From the NCBI RefSeq assembly GCF_025399195.1, contig NW_026252125.1, forward strand, positions 62,001 to 126,000: a stretch of 64,000 nucleotides of DNA, in the 5' to 3' direction. Below are positions 11,430 through 21,827 of this stretch, piece by piece (the stretch's first letter is position 1; each line of letters begins with the position of its first letter). The notes beneath the pieces are model-generated. The model was not told where the DNA came from and made no database searches. It saw only the letters and a program-made list of their open reading frames with translations. A program made the translations under genes and the position numbers. The stretch is from Umbelopsis ramanniana AG (Eukaryota; Mucoromycota; Umbelopsidomycetes; Umbelopsidales; Umbelopsidaceae).

Positions 11430-11884
11430 ATGCAACGAGCATTCTCCATACTACCACGTCTTCAACCAATATTAACGCCTGCTCGCTCGGCGTCTTGGAC
11501 GTCAATGCGATGGGCATCGTCGACTGCTGCACCCAACACCTTGGCTTCAGTCAACACTTTGCCTCTGTCGTTCGCTACCCCAGGTAAGTGCTGATGGGCC
11601 AGGACAGCCGTGTTCTGTATTCCAGAGGGGTTAAAACCCCATTTTCATCATTAGTATAACATTGTTTTCTAACATGTCGCTGGTTGGTAGCGGTACAACC
11701 TATCAAAACATCTTCCCTAACACAGTACATGGCGACCCTGAAACCATTCCAGGCTCCTGCTGCACCACAACCTACTATGCATGCCACCAGTGTGCTTCGA
11801 AAGCGCAAACTGAAGATGAACAAGCACAAGCACAAGAAGTTGATGAAGAGAACTAGAGCACTACGCAAGAGAATTGGCAAATAG
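11430..11884 (+). CDS. COX24: Mitochondrial small ribosomal subunit protein mS38 (Cox24 family)
   Basis: Two exons (11430-11583, 11691-11884) encode 115 residues. The last 33 residues (SVLRKRKLKMNKHKHKKLM, then KRTRALRKRIGK) are the diagnostic mS38/COX24/AURKAIP1 tail, a very basic helix that binds mitochondrial rRNA near the decoding site. The N-terminus is Arg/Ser/Ala-rich without acidic residues and looks like a mitochondrial presequence. The middle is low in conserved content. In yeast Cox24 is needed for COX1 mRNA maturation and translation. A TCACGTG box lies 82-88 bp upstream of the ATG. The gene is convergent with COA3 just downstream. Confidence 0.9.
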
Positions 11885-12093
11885 ACGTCGCACTACGTGT
11901 TGAAATTAGATTCAACGCCTTGTAAAGAATTAACAGTACATGGATTAAACCCTCATTCCATAATTATCACTCAATGCTCCAATAGCAAACCCTACTGATA
12001 CATGTTTATTGTTTTAATTTTTTCTACTACACGGCGGGCCGGTATATGTTGTTCTTTGGTACGAATCATTTATCAATATATACAGTGAAGATA

Positions 12094-12396
12094 TTATTTC
12101 TTATCATCCACAACGGAGGTGACGCCGGCAACAGTATTGGGAAGGGGTACGTCGCTAAAGTCGTCTTGCTTAACAGCCATAATCGAGTATGAATCTATAT
12201 GGAATTAGGTTAATGGTATGGAATGGCAGCAGGTCGGATGGGGTGACAACTTACAAACTCCACCGACAAAAGTCAACAAAGCACCAAGAGTCAATAGGTT
12301 ACGGGCTTGAAATGGCTTTCTAGTACGCTGCAAGGCAGGAGTAAATCCATAGCCCTTGGAAGTAGTATATAGTTTTTCTCTTGAATTGGCAGCCAT
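12094..12396 (-). CDS. COA3: Cytochrome c oxidase assembly factor 3 (COA3)
   Basis: Two exons (12396-12255, 12194-12094) give 80 residues. The pattern KGYGFTPALQRTRKPFQARN, followed by one membrane segment (LLTLGALLTFVGGVYSYSI) and the post-membrane motif MAVKQDDFSDVP, is the COA3/CCDC56 signature. The family protein sits in the inner mitochondrial membrane and binds newly made Cox1 as part of the MITRAC/Cox14 system. The intron interrupts the membrane segment. An in-frame upstream ATG at 12447 exists, but MAANS fits the family better. It is convergent with COX24 and divergent from SNU13, with only 167 bp between the two start codons, so COA3 and SNU13 probably share a promoter. Confidence 0.9.
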
Positions 12397-12563
12397 TGTT
12401 GGGTGGACGGACGGACGGACAGTGCAGGGCAGTCTTTGTGGTTTCATTTTTCGAAATTCGTGACTGGCTTTTCCGTTGGCAAACTTTTTTTCTTTCCTTG
12501 CAGCGTCAACATTTTTCTTTCACAACTCAACCTTCTTATCGCCACTTTGAACGTTTTGCCATA

Positions 12564-13106
12564 ATGGTAGGCATGCATTTACCTTCTTGCTGCTAGATCA
12601 ACACTTCTCTAACTAACTATTGCGTCTATAGTCTGCCCCCGTGAACCCCAAGGCTTTCCCTCTCGCTGATGCTAGCTTGACCAACACCATTTTGGATCTT
12701 GTTCAACAGGCATCCCACTACAAGCAACTCAAGAAGGGTGCTAACGAAGCCACCAAGACTCTTAACAGAGGTATCTCTGAGTTCATTGTCATGACTGGTA
12801 AGTTATAGCTGCTAGGATGTTGACTAGCAGAGCAGTCACATCAACGAAAAAAAAAAAGCTGGTTTGACTGACAACGGTTGTTCTATTCTAGCTGACACCG
12901 AGCCTATTGAAATCCTTCTTCACTTGCCCTTGTTGTGCGAAGACAAGAACGTCCCCTACGTTTTCATTCCTTCCAAGACTGCTCTTGGTCGTGCCTGCGG
13001 TGTCTCCCGCCCCGTTATTGCTTGCTCTGTCACCACTAACGAAGCTTCAGACCTCAAGCCTCAGATTTTGACTCTTAAGACTCAAATCGAGAAGTTGTTG
13101 ATCTAA
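12564..13106 (+). CDS. SNU13: U4/U6.U5 snRNP and box C/D snoRNP protein Snu13 (15.5K)
   Basis: Three exons (12564-12566, 12632-12797, 12892-13106) encode 127 residues, essentially the yeast length. The first exon is only the ATG codon; the 65-nt intron carries a CTAAC branch-point sequence. The L7Ae fold motifs are plain: [20 protein letters not shown] (K-turn RNA binding) and [20 protein letters not shown]. Snu13 binds the kink-turn of U4 snRNA and of C/D snoRNAs in the nucleus and nucleolus. Nhp2 is a related L7Ae protein, but the sequence follows Snu13. The coding bias (AAG, ACC, GCC) suggests high expression. A possible AATAAA poly(A) signal lies at 13295-13300. Confidence 0.95.
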
Positions 13107-13912
13107 GTTAACAGCTGATGAAACCAAAAGGTTTCCAACGGTTTTCATTTTTTTGAATGCTGGAACCTTTTAAAACGGAGTGAGGGGCTTCTTTTCATAT
13201 CACTCACCAATTTTATGGTCGTTTCAACCCGGTTTTTTTCCATTTTCTTGTTTACTTAATTGAAATGAGACGGGATAACCGGTTTGGAATTTGCAATAAA
13301 ATACACTTTTTATTTGGCGATACAACAAAAACTTATTAGTACGTACGGTTTTGATGGGAGGGAAAGTTAATTCGAGGGAACGCGTGAAAGTGAACGGGCG
13401 GTAGAAAAGAATGCCGCGTATAATCCCCACGCTACATAATGTGACCAAAAGAGCAAGATCTGACAAGATAAAAAAGGGCATTTGGCACTTATGAAATCAA
13501 ACATTTGTGCGCACCAAATGTCTTTAGCTCTCTCGAATACATCATTAGTCCAGTGTGTTTACTCCCTTAGTCATAGACTTTGAGCATACTATGACTTGCT
13601 ACTAGATATCTAGTCACCCCTTACAAAAGACAACAACATCCTACCCATTCATAATAATGTGCTCGGCTATAGCGCGCAACGCAACTCCAAACTGTTAAGA
13701 AAATCCCCAATTGCTGATATTCAAAATTACATTCTAGTGGGCGGTCGAATGACATGGTTCGGTGGACGGTAACGACCAAACTCCCACATGTACTACAAGA
13801 AATACACCACAGTCCATTTTTCACACTGTAGTACCGCCAGCTGATTGATATAAATACACTGCCACCTTTTCCACTCTTTTTCTTCTTTACCTTTCAATTA
13901 AACACAAACAAC
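13107..13912. other. Intergenic region with TATA box of the downstream SDR
   Basis: About 800 bp with no supportable gene. It holds the SNU13 3' end and the SDR promoter, including TATAAATA at 13849-13856. Confidence 0.55.
13849..13856 (+). promoter_or_regulatory. TATA box of the 15-PGDH-like SDR gene
   Basis: TATAAATA sits 57-64 bp before the ATG at 13913. It is followed by a C/T-rich leader and an A-rich start context, a typical strong fungal core promoter. Confidence 0.55.
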
Positions 13913-15047
13913 ATGAAGATTGACGGATCTGTAGCAATTATTACCGGTGGAGCTTCTGGTAGGTCTTGCAGCCCATAGGCTTTGCTCTTACTTCGACGTT
14001 TAGATTAACGCTCCGACTAGGCATGGGGAAGGCTTTGGCCGAGAAACTCGTCTCTCAAGGGTGAGTAGGTGTATGTAATTACCACAGCACGATGGTGTAT
14101 TGACTGTGTTCATTTCATGCAGTGGCAAGGTTCTCATTGCTGATCGCGATACCACCAAAGGCCCAGCAGTAGCGGACGATTTGAACGAACGTTTCGGGTA
14201 AGTCAAAGCGAGCGGCGAGCGAAACCAATGGGCGGGCGGTTCAACTGACTTTTGGTTGGACGAACAGGGCAGGCAAAGCTATCTTCCACGAAACGGATCT
14301 CACCAAATGGAAGACACTCGAAGCGGCGTTTGAGAAAACCAAGACAGAGTTTGGCAAAATCAATATCGTCGTGAACAATGCGGGCATTGTCGAGACCTCC
14401 AGTTGGATCAACGACAATGACCCTCGGGAGGACATGTGCGACTACTTGGTCCTGAATGTGGATCTGACGGCTGTTGCCAAGGGATCCCGGCTGGCCATCC
14501 AATACTTTGCTAACAACCGAGACGTCGGTGAAGGTGTGGTCATCAGCACCAGCTCGCTGTACGGTTTGTTCAATTCCGGCATCGTTCCCCTTTACGCTGC
14601 AGCCAAAGCCGGTGTGGTTTCTCTGGTGAAAAGCCACGCTATGCAGAAGGAATTCACCAATACCAGACATGTGGCTATCTGCCCATGGTTCGTCGATACC
14701 CCGCTCCTTGAAGAGCATTTCCGAGGGGCCCTGGCTTATAACAAGGTCGAATTGATCCAGCCTGAACGCGTGGTCGAAGCGTTCGTCATGGCCATTGAGA
14801 ACGACGACTTGAACGGTAAGGACAGAAGGAAAACGCCATAAGAGTGGAAGAAACCACGCGCTCATATATTTTATTTTCTTATGCTTTTCTTATAGGTGCT
14901 ATCCTCAAGGTGTTCCCGGATCAGACTTCAGTACAAGAAGAGGTGTTGAGCACGGAGGATCTCACCCTAGCGAAGCATGTTCGGGTCATGGAGCAATTTA
15001 TCCTCAAGCGACAAGATGAAGCTAGGTTGAATGAGACCAAGCCATAG
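13913..15047 (+). CDS. Short-chain dehydrogenase/reductase, 15-hydroxyprostaglandin dehydrogenase-like
   Basis: Five exons (13913-13958, 14021-14060, 14123-14197, 14268-14815, 14896-15047) give 286 residues. The Rossmann motif is TGGASGMG (about residues 11-18). An Asp after the second beta strand (IADRD) predicts NAD(H) preference. NNAG lies near residue 90, and the catalytic Ser (STSS, about 147-150), Tyr163 and Lys167 (YAAAK) are all present. Overall it resembles the human HPGD-type SDR family, which oxidises secondary alcohols of lipids. The natural substrate here is unknown. The promoter has a TATA box, and an AATAAA lies 36 bp past the stop (15083). It is convergent with the first G-alpha gene. 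Confidence 0.85.
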
Positions 15048-15082
15048 TCTGTAATAAGGGCATTTGGGTGTTATAGTGAGTC

Positions 15083-15088
15083 AATAAA
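15083..15088 (+). terminator. Poly(A) signal of the 15-PGDH-like SDR gene
   Basis: AATAAA lies 36 bp after the stop codon, in the 280-bp convergent gap with the G-alpha gene. Confidence 0.45.
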
Positions 15089-15326
15089 ATACGCTATTGT
15101 ATAATCGAGGCGTGGCAGTAACGGATGGGTATTGGGCAGGGCATCTACTGAATTTTTTTATGTAAAAATTGAAAAAACACACACTCACAAGATTAACATT
15201 AATAACATGGATGATTGTACGCTATTGCTAAGATGGGGAACAGAGCATACAGAGAGAAAAAATATAGGGTGCATGGAGTAAAAGGACAGCACAGATATTG
15301 CATTGGAATGAGCTTCAACGAATCTA

Positions 15327-16624
15327 CTACAACAGACCGACATCTCTCAAATTGTTTTGAATGATGATATCATTGACAGCGGCCATGACAAACTTGATCT
15401 GCTTTGTATCGGTTGCACAAGTGAAGTGAGTGTAGATCTGCTTTGTGTTCGACTGATTGAGCGAAACAAATCGGTTCAAGATGTATGAGCTGGCATCTTC
15501 ATAGTTGTTTCGACCGGTGTAATCCGGGAAGTAGTTTGATAGAGGAGAATGTGGCAATTTTTCTTGGAAACGATCAATTTTGTTCAAGAAGAGAATGACA
15601 GACGTCTTTACAAACCATCTTGAATTGCAAATTGAATCGAACAAGGTCAAAGCCTCCTGCATACGATTCTATAAAAACAGTGGTGGGGTGAGTCAAAGTG
15701 GATCGATGCCGGATTCCGACGAGTAGGTTCACCTACCACAGACTCATCTTCAATGAGAGTTTGATCGTATTCTGATATTGCCACCAAGAAAATAATGGCT
15801 GTCACACTTTCAAAGCAATGGATCCACTTTTTTCGTTCACTACGTTGACCTCCAACATCAAACATGCGATAGGTCAAATCTCCAATGACAAACACAGTTT
15901 CTGTAATGCCGGTGGTTTTGACACGGGATCGAAGGACATCCTGATTGCTGGGTGTATACTGAAGGTCGCCAATACGATCAATGGAATCAAAGTAACTACA
16001 GGGAGGGCAGCGGTGTCAGTCACTGGGAGATGCTATTTCTCTTTTTTTTTCTTTTTTTTTTTGGAGAAGGGGATCAACCCCCTTCCACCCACTTACTATT
16101 TGGCCGAATCGTTCAATTGATACTCTCGACTTCGCTCAAACACAGATAGAAGGTTGGAATCATTCCAAAGCGAACGGATGGCATCGGTGATTTCTGGTGC
16201 CAGGAACTCCTTTTCAATTTGTGAAGGTTGCTCCATAATAATTTCTGCATGGTGCCTGTTATGTTGTTCACGCAGGGGCACAGAAAGGGTCTCCATAGCT
16301 TCAAGGATCACACGCATCGACTGGACGGTATTGCTGTAGATGATTTCTCTGAACGCTTCTCGTTCGTCTTCAGAGTATCCACCGTCATGTATGAGTTTCA
16401 TTTGTTTTAAAATGGTTGATTTTCCCGATTCACCAGCGCCTGGCCGTCAAATTTAAACATGAGTTTCAGAAAGGTCAACCCGTTCATCATTTTTTTTTTT
16501 TTTTACCTAGGAGCAGCATCTTGATCTCATTCTTGAGATTCACCTTGTCTCTTCTGATCTGATCATCGATTTGGTCATTGCGAGATTTACCCTCTCGATC
16601 GAATGTTGATTGACAGCAACCCAT
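15327..16624 (-). CDS. Heterotrimeric G protein alpha subunit (copy 1)
   Basis: Four exons (16624-16507, 16439-16097, 15995-15737, 15668-15327) give 353 residues. Visible motifs are the acylation start MGCCQS (Gly2 myristoylation, Cys3/Cys4 palmitoylation), P-loop GAGESGKST, switch I with SRVKTTGI (catalytic Arg), switch [15 protein letters not shown] (catalytic Gln), FLNKID and TCATDT. It should be a membrane-attached GTPase coupled to receptors. The C-terminus is NNLRDVGLL, without the Cys four residues from the end that marks pertussis-toxin-sensitive Gi proteins. It is one of three G-alpha genes in this window and the most divergent, lacking the intron that the other two have after KKW. 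It shares exon sizes of 343 and 342 nt with copy 3. Confidence 0.95.
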
Positions 16625-17316
16625 GATATATCGATTGGTTCTTTGTGTGTATCTGCAAATATCCGATTAGCTAGGGCTATTTTTCTGCTTCCATCGGTTT
16701 CTTATTCTTTACCTTTTGAGAATATAGAATAAAAGCTAGCAGTAATAGAGTAAGCCTAGGTGAAATTGACGCAATGTATAAGTACAGGGCGGGTTGGTAG
16801 ACTACGGTTTTGCTGTTCATTACCTTTGTGGATAAAAAGTACAAATGGTGGTAAGAGAGACTTGAAGAAGATCATATGGCGTTGGTGTACATAGAGTAAA
16901 GAAAAGGGAGAGATCGCAAGAGAAATCAGGAGAGAAAAAAAAACACGGCATAGGGGGGTTGCCCAGTATCCATGGCCCAACCAGTATGGCTGTAAAGTTC
17001 GGGACAAGCTAAAAATGTAGAGTTTCTTGATACGCGCTTAATCCAATGCCTTGGCATACCTCCTTGACCTGTTCTTGGTCAATGGCACCCGATGACGCAG
17101 AACCTAACCTCACCTCCCCCATCTCCTTTATCATGACTCCCCGGTCCACTAGTACTTACCGACCTTGCCCGTACAAGCAATAAGCTTCTCCTGCGAACCC
17201 ACCCGCCCCCTCACAAAAAGCCTTGGATGTAAATTTCCATAGTCCGCACGCTGCTGCTCCATTTATTTGAATGATCCCGAAAAAAAATCTCATGTAAAAG
17301 AAACCCTGCCCTATCA
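16625..17316. other. Intergenic region upstream of G-alpha copy 1, downstream of BRO1
   Basis: About 690 bp with no gene. It holds the G-alpha promoter and the BRO1 3' region. Confidence 0.5.
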
Positions 17317-20300
17317 CTAATCCATAAGAGAGTTACCACCTGGACCGTTGCCTTGGGGTGGTGGCCAGTACGGTTGGTTCTGCTGTGGAGCAGGAGGTGG
17401 ACCACCATGGTATTGGCCAGGGTATGGCTGATGCTCGGCAGGCTGCTGCTGCTGCCACTGCGGAGACGCTTGGTTATGCCCTTGATTCCAACCTTGAGAC
17501 AGAGGAGGTGGCTGCTGTTGAGGTACATACGATGAATATCCACCATACGGCGCTTGCGGTGCAGGTGATTGATACCCTGGCGTAGAATAACTAGGTGTTT
17601 GCGGCGGCTGTTGTCCCGGAATGGGCGGAGGAGGCTTCGCACCGTATCCTGCGGGTGGAGCCTGTTGCTGCATATAACCATACTGATGATATTGAGTAGA
17701 AGGTGTAGAGGAATATGAACCTGGTCGTGCAGGTGAATAAGGCTGTTGTGGTGGTGGATGATAATCATATTGACCTTGAGAATAATTGGGTTGCGGTGGA
17801 ACCGGTGGAGGAGGATTACCCGGGATGGGTGGGGCTTGGCTAACCGGTTCCTGTCTGTATGGCTGCTGTCCCATGGTTGAAGGCGGTGGTTGATACGGTG
17901 CAGGACGTTGATACACCGGCGACGTTGGAGCTGGCACATTCCCATACGAACGATATCCACTTGACATGGTTGAATTAGGTGGTAGCTGAGGTGCAGCACC
18001 GTAGGGGGATGGCGTTGACTGATAACCGTAACTACTTCCACCTGATGCCATTGAATTAGACCTCTGAGTCGGTGGTAGTGGTGGGGGAGCGACAGGATGC
18101 TGGTCAATAGGTTGAGAAGGAGCAGCGGTATAAGCATTGTACAAGGATTGTGGTTGAGGTGGTAGACTAGGTGGAGAGCGGAGAGCTGTGGGAGATAGCG
18201 GCGGTGCAGATCCATGAGGTGCTGGAGGGGCATGATTGAGATCCATTTGTCTTGTTCGGTCGGCAAGTTGATATATTGACGCATCGTGAGGTGCAGATGG
18301 TCCCGAGTCGTATTTACTTAGCTTTTCCTTCAGCATTTGTTGTTCCATTTGACTCTTTGAACTGTCTATGCTTACGACTAAATCATCGCGTTCTTGAGCT
18401 CGGCTATTTGCAAAGTTTTGCGTGTTGCGCAAGAGCGTCTCTATCACGTCGGTCAAGTTTGAATAAAACTGGATTCCTTTTCTGTAACACGTTGTTAGCA
18501 TTCATCGTAGCTTTTCCATCGTCATCATGGGCGAGATTTACTTACGTCAAGCCATCTTTGACTTCATGATAGCCTTCGTTGGCACGGCGGAATCTCTCAA
18601 CAACACTTTTTCTCTGTTTTTCTGCCCTCTCCCATTGAGTCTGCACTTTTTTGGCATCATCACCTTCCATCAGGGCTTTGAAAGCGGCGGTCAATTCCTT
18701 CAAAAGCTGTTGCTGTTGATGAATAGTGGATGCAATGCGTTGTTGGTGAGGGCGATATTTTTCCAATTCGGAAGCAAACAGTTGAGGCTCGACATTGGTG
18801 GTTTTTTTGTTTAGAATGAGAAGATTAGAGATATCGTCTTGATGTGTCTGTGGAGCATGAATGCATTTAGTTTATGCTCGATTCGCTAAAATGCCAACAA
18901 GCTGTCTGTTACTTGGAGAAACAAAGAATCCCATGCCTACCTTTTCCTTCAAATCCTCCAGTGTCTCCCTCCTTTCGGTACGAATTTGATGCAACTTTTC
19001 CAAGGTAGTCTCAACTCGCTTCACCTTTTGTGCTGTGCTGCTCTTGTTAACACCGCTGTCAATGTCAATATCCAATAAGCTGCCACCACCATTTGGTTTC
19101 TCTGGGGTGATAATTCCAGCCAAGCTTTCGGCAAAGATTCTGGATAAATCATCACCACCAGAACCTTGGCGTAATATGGCAACATCACGAGCAGCAAGTT
19201 CCCATCGTTGTAAAATCTGACGGTCAGAATTATTGCCTTGGTCAAAAGATACACGGTGATTTCGGAGGTCGTCGCGGAAAGATGTGGTCAATGTACTGGA
19301 GGGTTGTTGAGTCCATTGATCACCGTATTTGACACGCATTTGTTCACATCCTCTCATCTCTTCATCCAAAGTCAAAGAAACCTTGTCCATCATTTCTCTT
19401 GCACGACTCTTGAGGGCGTCCAAAGTGTCGACCAAGTCGCCAATCTTCGATTTGGTGGTTTCTTCATCTCGAATACGGTCAGCCCAATCCCGAACTTCTC
19501 TTGTGGGGGTGGCGAATTCGTCCAATGATAAGTCTTGACGATCATCTTGATGCCTAAACTTCTCCAAAGCGGATGGCAACTTCATATAGTCCAATGACGC
19601 ATCCAATTCGCCATTGGCAAGATCACATCGTTCAGTCTCTGATCTGACCAGCTTTGCCTTTTCTTCAGAATACAACGAAGCACTTTCGTGAACGCTAAGA
19701 GGGATGAGCTTGCCGAAAATGTCAGGACCAATAACTTTGTTGATCTCATTGGCGCCATATAGCTCGGAGATGGAGACGGACTTGACAGCTTTGAGACGAT
19801 CGATAGGCTGGATGACAGATTCCTGGGGAACTGTGTCGCTGTAAATCATGTCGTTATCATGAGTAGCAAGCTTGAGCTTTTCTGAACAAGTGGCAGCAAA
19901 TGTTTTGGTGGTTTCTTGCAAGACGGATGCAGCATCGGCAGGAAGTGAGGCATTGGCCGAAGCAGTGGGTACAGACTGAGCCAGTTTACTAGCTTCCTTT
20001 GCAGATGTTTCAGCAATACTCAATCTTCCTACCGCTTCACCATATTTTCCTTCCGCCTCACACGCTAATGCTCTGTGATATTGAGACATGGCTTGGAAGT
20101 ACTTTTGCTTGACTTGACAAACCGTAAGCCAAGATTTATCAAAAACGGATTTGGTGAGACCCTCTGTAATGCCGTCAACACAATTGCCGTAGGTCCATGT
20201 GGCGTGACTTGCCAACTTTGCGATCAAAGCGTCCTTCTTCTTTTCACGCAGGCTGTTTTCGATGAAGCATTCTTGTGCTTGAGCCAAAGTGAGTTCAACC

Positions 20301-20941
20301 AAGACCTTGACATTATCACGTCCCAAATCAGCCGATGGAGCATGTAAAAAGTTGTCGTTGATGTATTGATACATTCCTGCTGCGGCTTGTAAAAAGTTGA
20401 AGGCACGCTTTCGACCCTCCGCTTCGGCACGATTCTGCTGCGCTGCGATGGCGGATAATGTACTGGCTATATTGAATATGGTGCTAGCTTTTTCGAAGGC
20501 CAAAGAGAACTGAGATGTCAAACGAAGACTAAATGCGTCATACCTAGATGTGATATGACCATGAGTACGATGCTTTGGTACGATATGGTGAAGGGCTTGG
20601 CGCGACTCCAATTCGCGCAAGCCCAGGTACCAGAAAAACTCTTGGCCATAAGTAACTTACCATGAAAAAGATATTTTGATGTGCTTTTCATCTATAGGAA
20701 ACCTAAGGTCCAACAGCTCCAGCTGACCATAGTAGCGATAGAGCAAATCTCTGCCAGTTAAATCTTTACCAGCGCCACGCATGTCTTGTCGAAGGCGATT
20801 GATTGTGTTCGTCTCCTCTGCATATTTTTCTGGGTCTTCTTGATAAACTTGTTCGATATATCTCTTGATTGGATGGACCCAATCTATCTCGTCAGTCCTT
20901 TTTGTAGGAACCGAGATTAAAGGTGTTTGAGGGGATGCCAT
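17317..20941 (-). CDS. BRO1: BRO1-domain ESCRT-associated protein (Bro1/Alix family)
   Basis: Four exons (20941-20661, 20543-18941, 18847-18546, 18481-17317) encode about 1116 residues. Residues 1-390 form a BRO1 domain (start ISVPTKRTDEIDW; HIKISFSW-YDAF joined across intron 1; SLAFEKASTIFNIAS; ALACEAEGKYGEAV). A helical V-domain follows (about 400-810, many coiled-coil stretches). The last 300 residues are a Pro/Gln/Tyr-rich tail with many PPPP, YxPP and QPY motifs. Bro1-family proteins bind Snf7/ESCRT-III on endosomes and recruit the deubiquitinase Doa4 or, for Rim20, pH signalling partners. The long Pro tail favours Bro1/Alix over Rim20. The length exceeds yeast Bro1 (844) because of the tail. 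Intron 1 is open in frame, so a false start at 20620 could mislead gene callers. Confidence 0.88.
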
Positions 20942-21605
20942 TATGCCAACACCATGTGAGGAACAGCAGCGGAGGGGCTACAGCATGCCGTCAGTTAGCG
21001 GAGTTTGAACGGATGTGACGTTGAAGTCCATAGGCAATAAGGTAAAATGTGAGCAAAGGGGTCTTACTTTCTCAATGTGATAAACGCTATGGTAATACGC
21101 TTCGTGCCAAATGAGTTCTATGATTCATTATCTAGATATAAGATTATGCTTTGTGGATGACCTACTTTCGGCAATATGCTCAAATCTGATTTTGGCAAAC
21201 GCTGGCTATGACGCACGGTAATCAACCGCTTAAATCAAGAACGACACTTTTTAAGCATTAATGAAGAACCAAAGGAATGGAAAGGTAAACCCAATTTATT
21301 AGATCCATGGAATACCTCAGATCAAAATGTACGCCCTCGTTTTAAAGTGTCATCACCCATCTAGAAGCTATGATGCTGTCTGAGTGGTCTTTGAATATTA
21401 AAGTGAGATCGCCCTAAACCTTTCTGGAAATCGCGCTGCCAATTGTTTCCAAACCGTTCATGGTGCTAAACCAAACTGATTCTGAGTACTGCTTTAGAGA
21501 TCATGATGTCACACGTGATGGAATCCAAGGTTATATAAACGCAAGCTAAAATCCCCCATTTTGAAAGTCTACACTACTCGCTTAATCAAAAAACTTTAAC
21601 ACATC
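20942..21605. promoter_or_regulatory. Divergent intergenic region between BRO1 and a small orphan gene
   Basis: 664 bp with no coding sequence. On the orphan-gene side it carries CACGTG at 21512-21517 and TATATAAA at 21532-21539, 67 bp before the ATG. Confidence 0.55.
21532..21539 (+). promoter_or_regulatory. TATA box of the small orphan gene
   Basis: TATATAAA lies 67-74 bp before the ATG at 21606, with CACGTG 15 bp further upstream. This core promoter is the main support for the short reading frame being real. Confidence 0.55.
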
Positions 21606-21827
21606 ATGGGCATTCAATTCAAAGAAAACACCCAATACTCACCCATTACTAAGGATTGTCTGGACAATGCGAAGAAAGAGTATACCCTTCAAATGAGATT
21701 GTGGACCGCCAGACAGATCAGCGCAACCAAGGGTAACACAGGCAGATATCCTGAACACTCTATGCTTGGACAGCAATCCAAGGTCAAGACCTCCAACATG
21801 AAGAACTGTGCCGTTGAGGCCACATAA
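21606..21827 (+). CDS. Small orphan protein (73 aa, unknown)
   Basis: A single-exon frame of 73 residues, fairly basic and polar, with no signal peptide or membrane segment. Two cysteines (in KDCLDNAKK and KNCAVEA) lie near either end. The reading frame is modest in size, but the setting is convincing: a CACGTG box, a TATA box 67 bp upstream, a C/A-rich leader (CTTTAACACATC) right before ATG, and a T-rich 3' region after the stop. I do not recognise a family. It could be a stress- or spore-related small protein; nothing in the sequence proves it. A leader or uORF transcript is the alternative. Confidence 0.5.
   Translation: MGIQFKENTQYSPITKDCLDNAKKEYTLQMRLWTARQISATKGNTGRYPEHSMLGQQSKVKTSNMKNCAVEAT

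Noticed and set aside
14203-14865. 220-codon frame antisense to the 15-PGDH-like SDR
   Set aside because: It lies opposite exon 4, which carries all catalytic motifs; no domain on the antisense side.
17211-18284. 357-codon frame on the minus strand, shifted against the BRO1 Pro-rich tail
   Set aside because: It is the His/Leu/Arg-rich frame shadow of the repetitive PPQ/Y-coding tail; the BRO1 frame continues through it.
20544-20620. An upstream start for the main BRO1 exon (MRELESRQALHH...)
   Set aside because: This stretch is an intron: removing 20660-20544 joins HIKISFSW to YDAF, the conserved BRO1 sequence.
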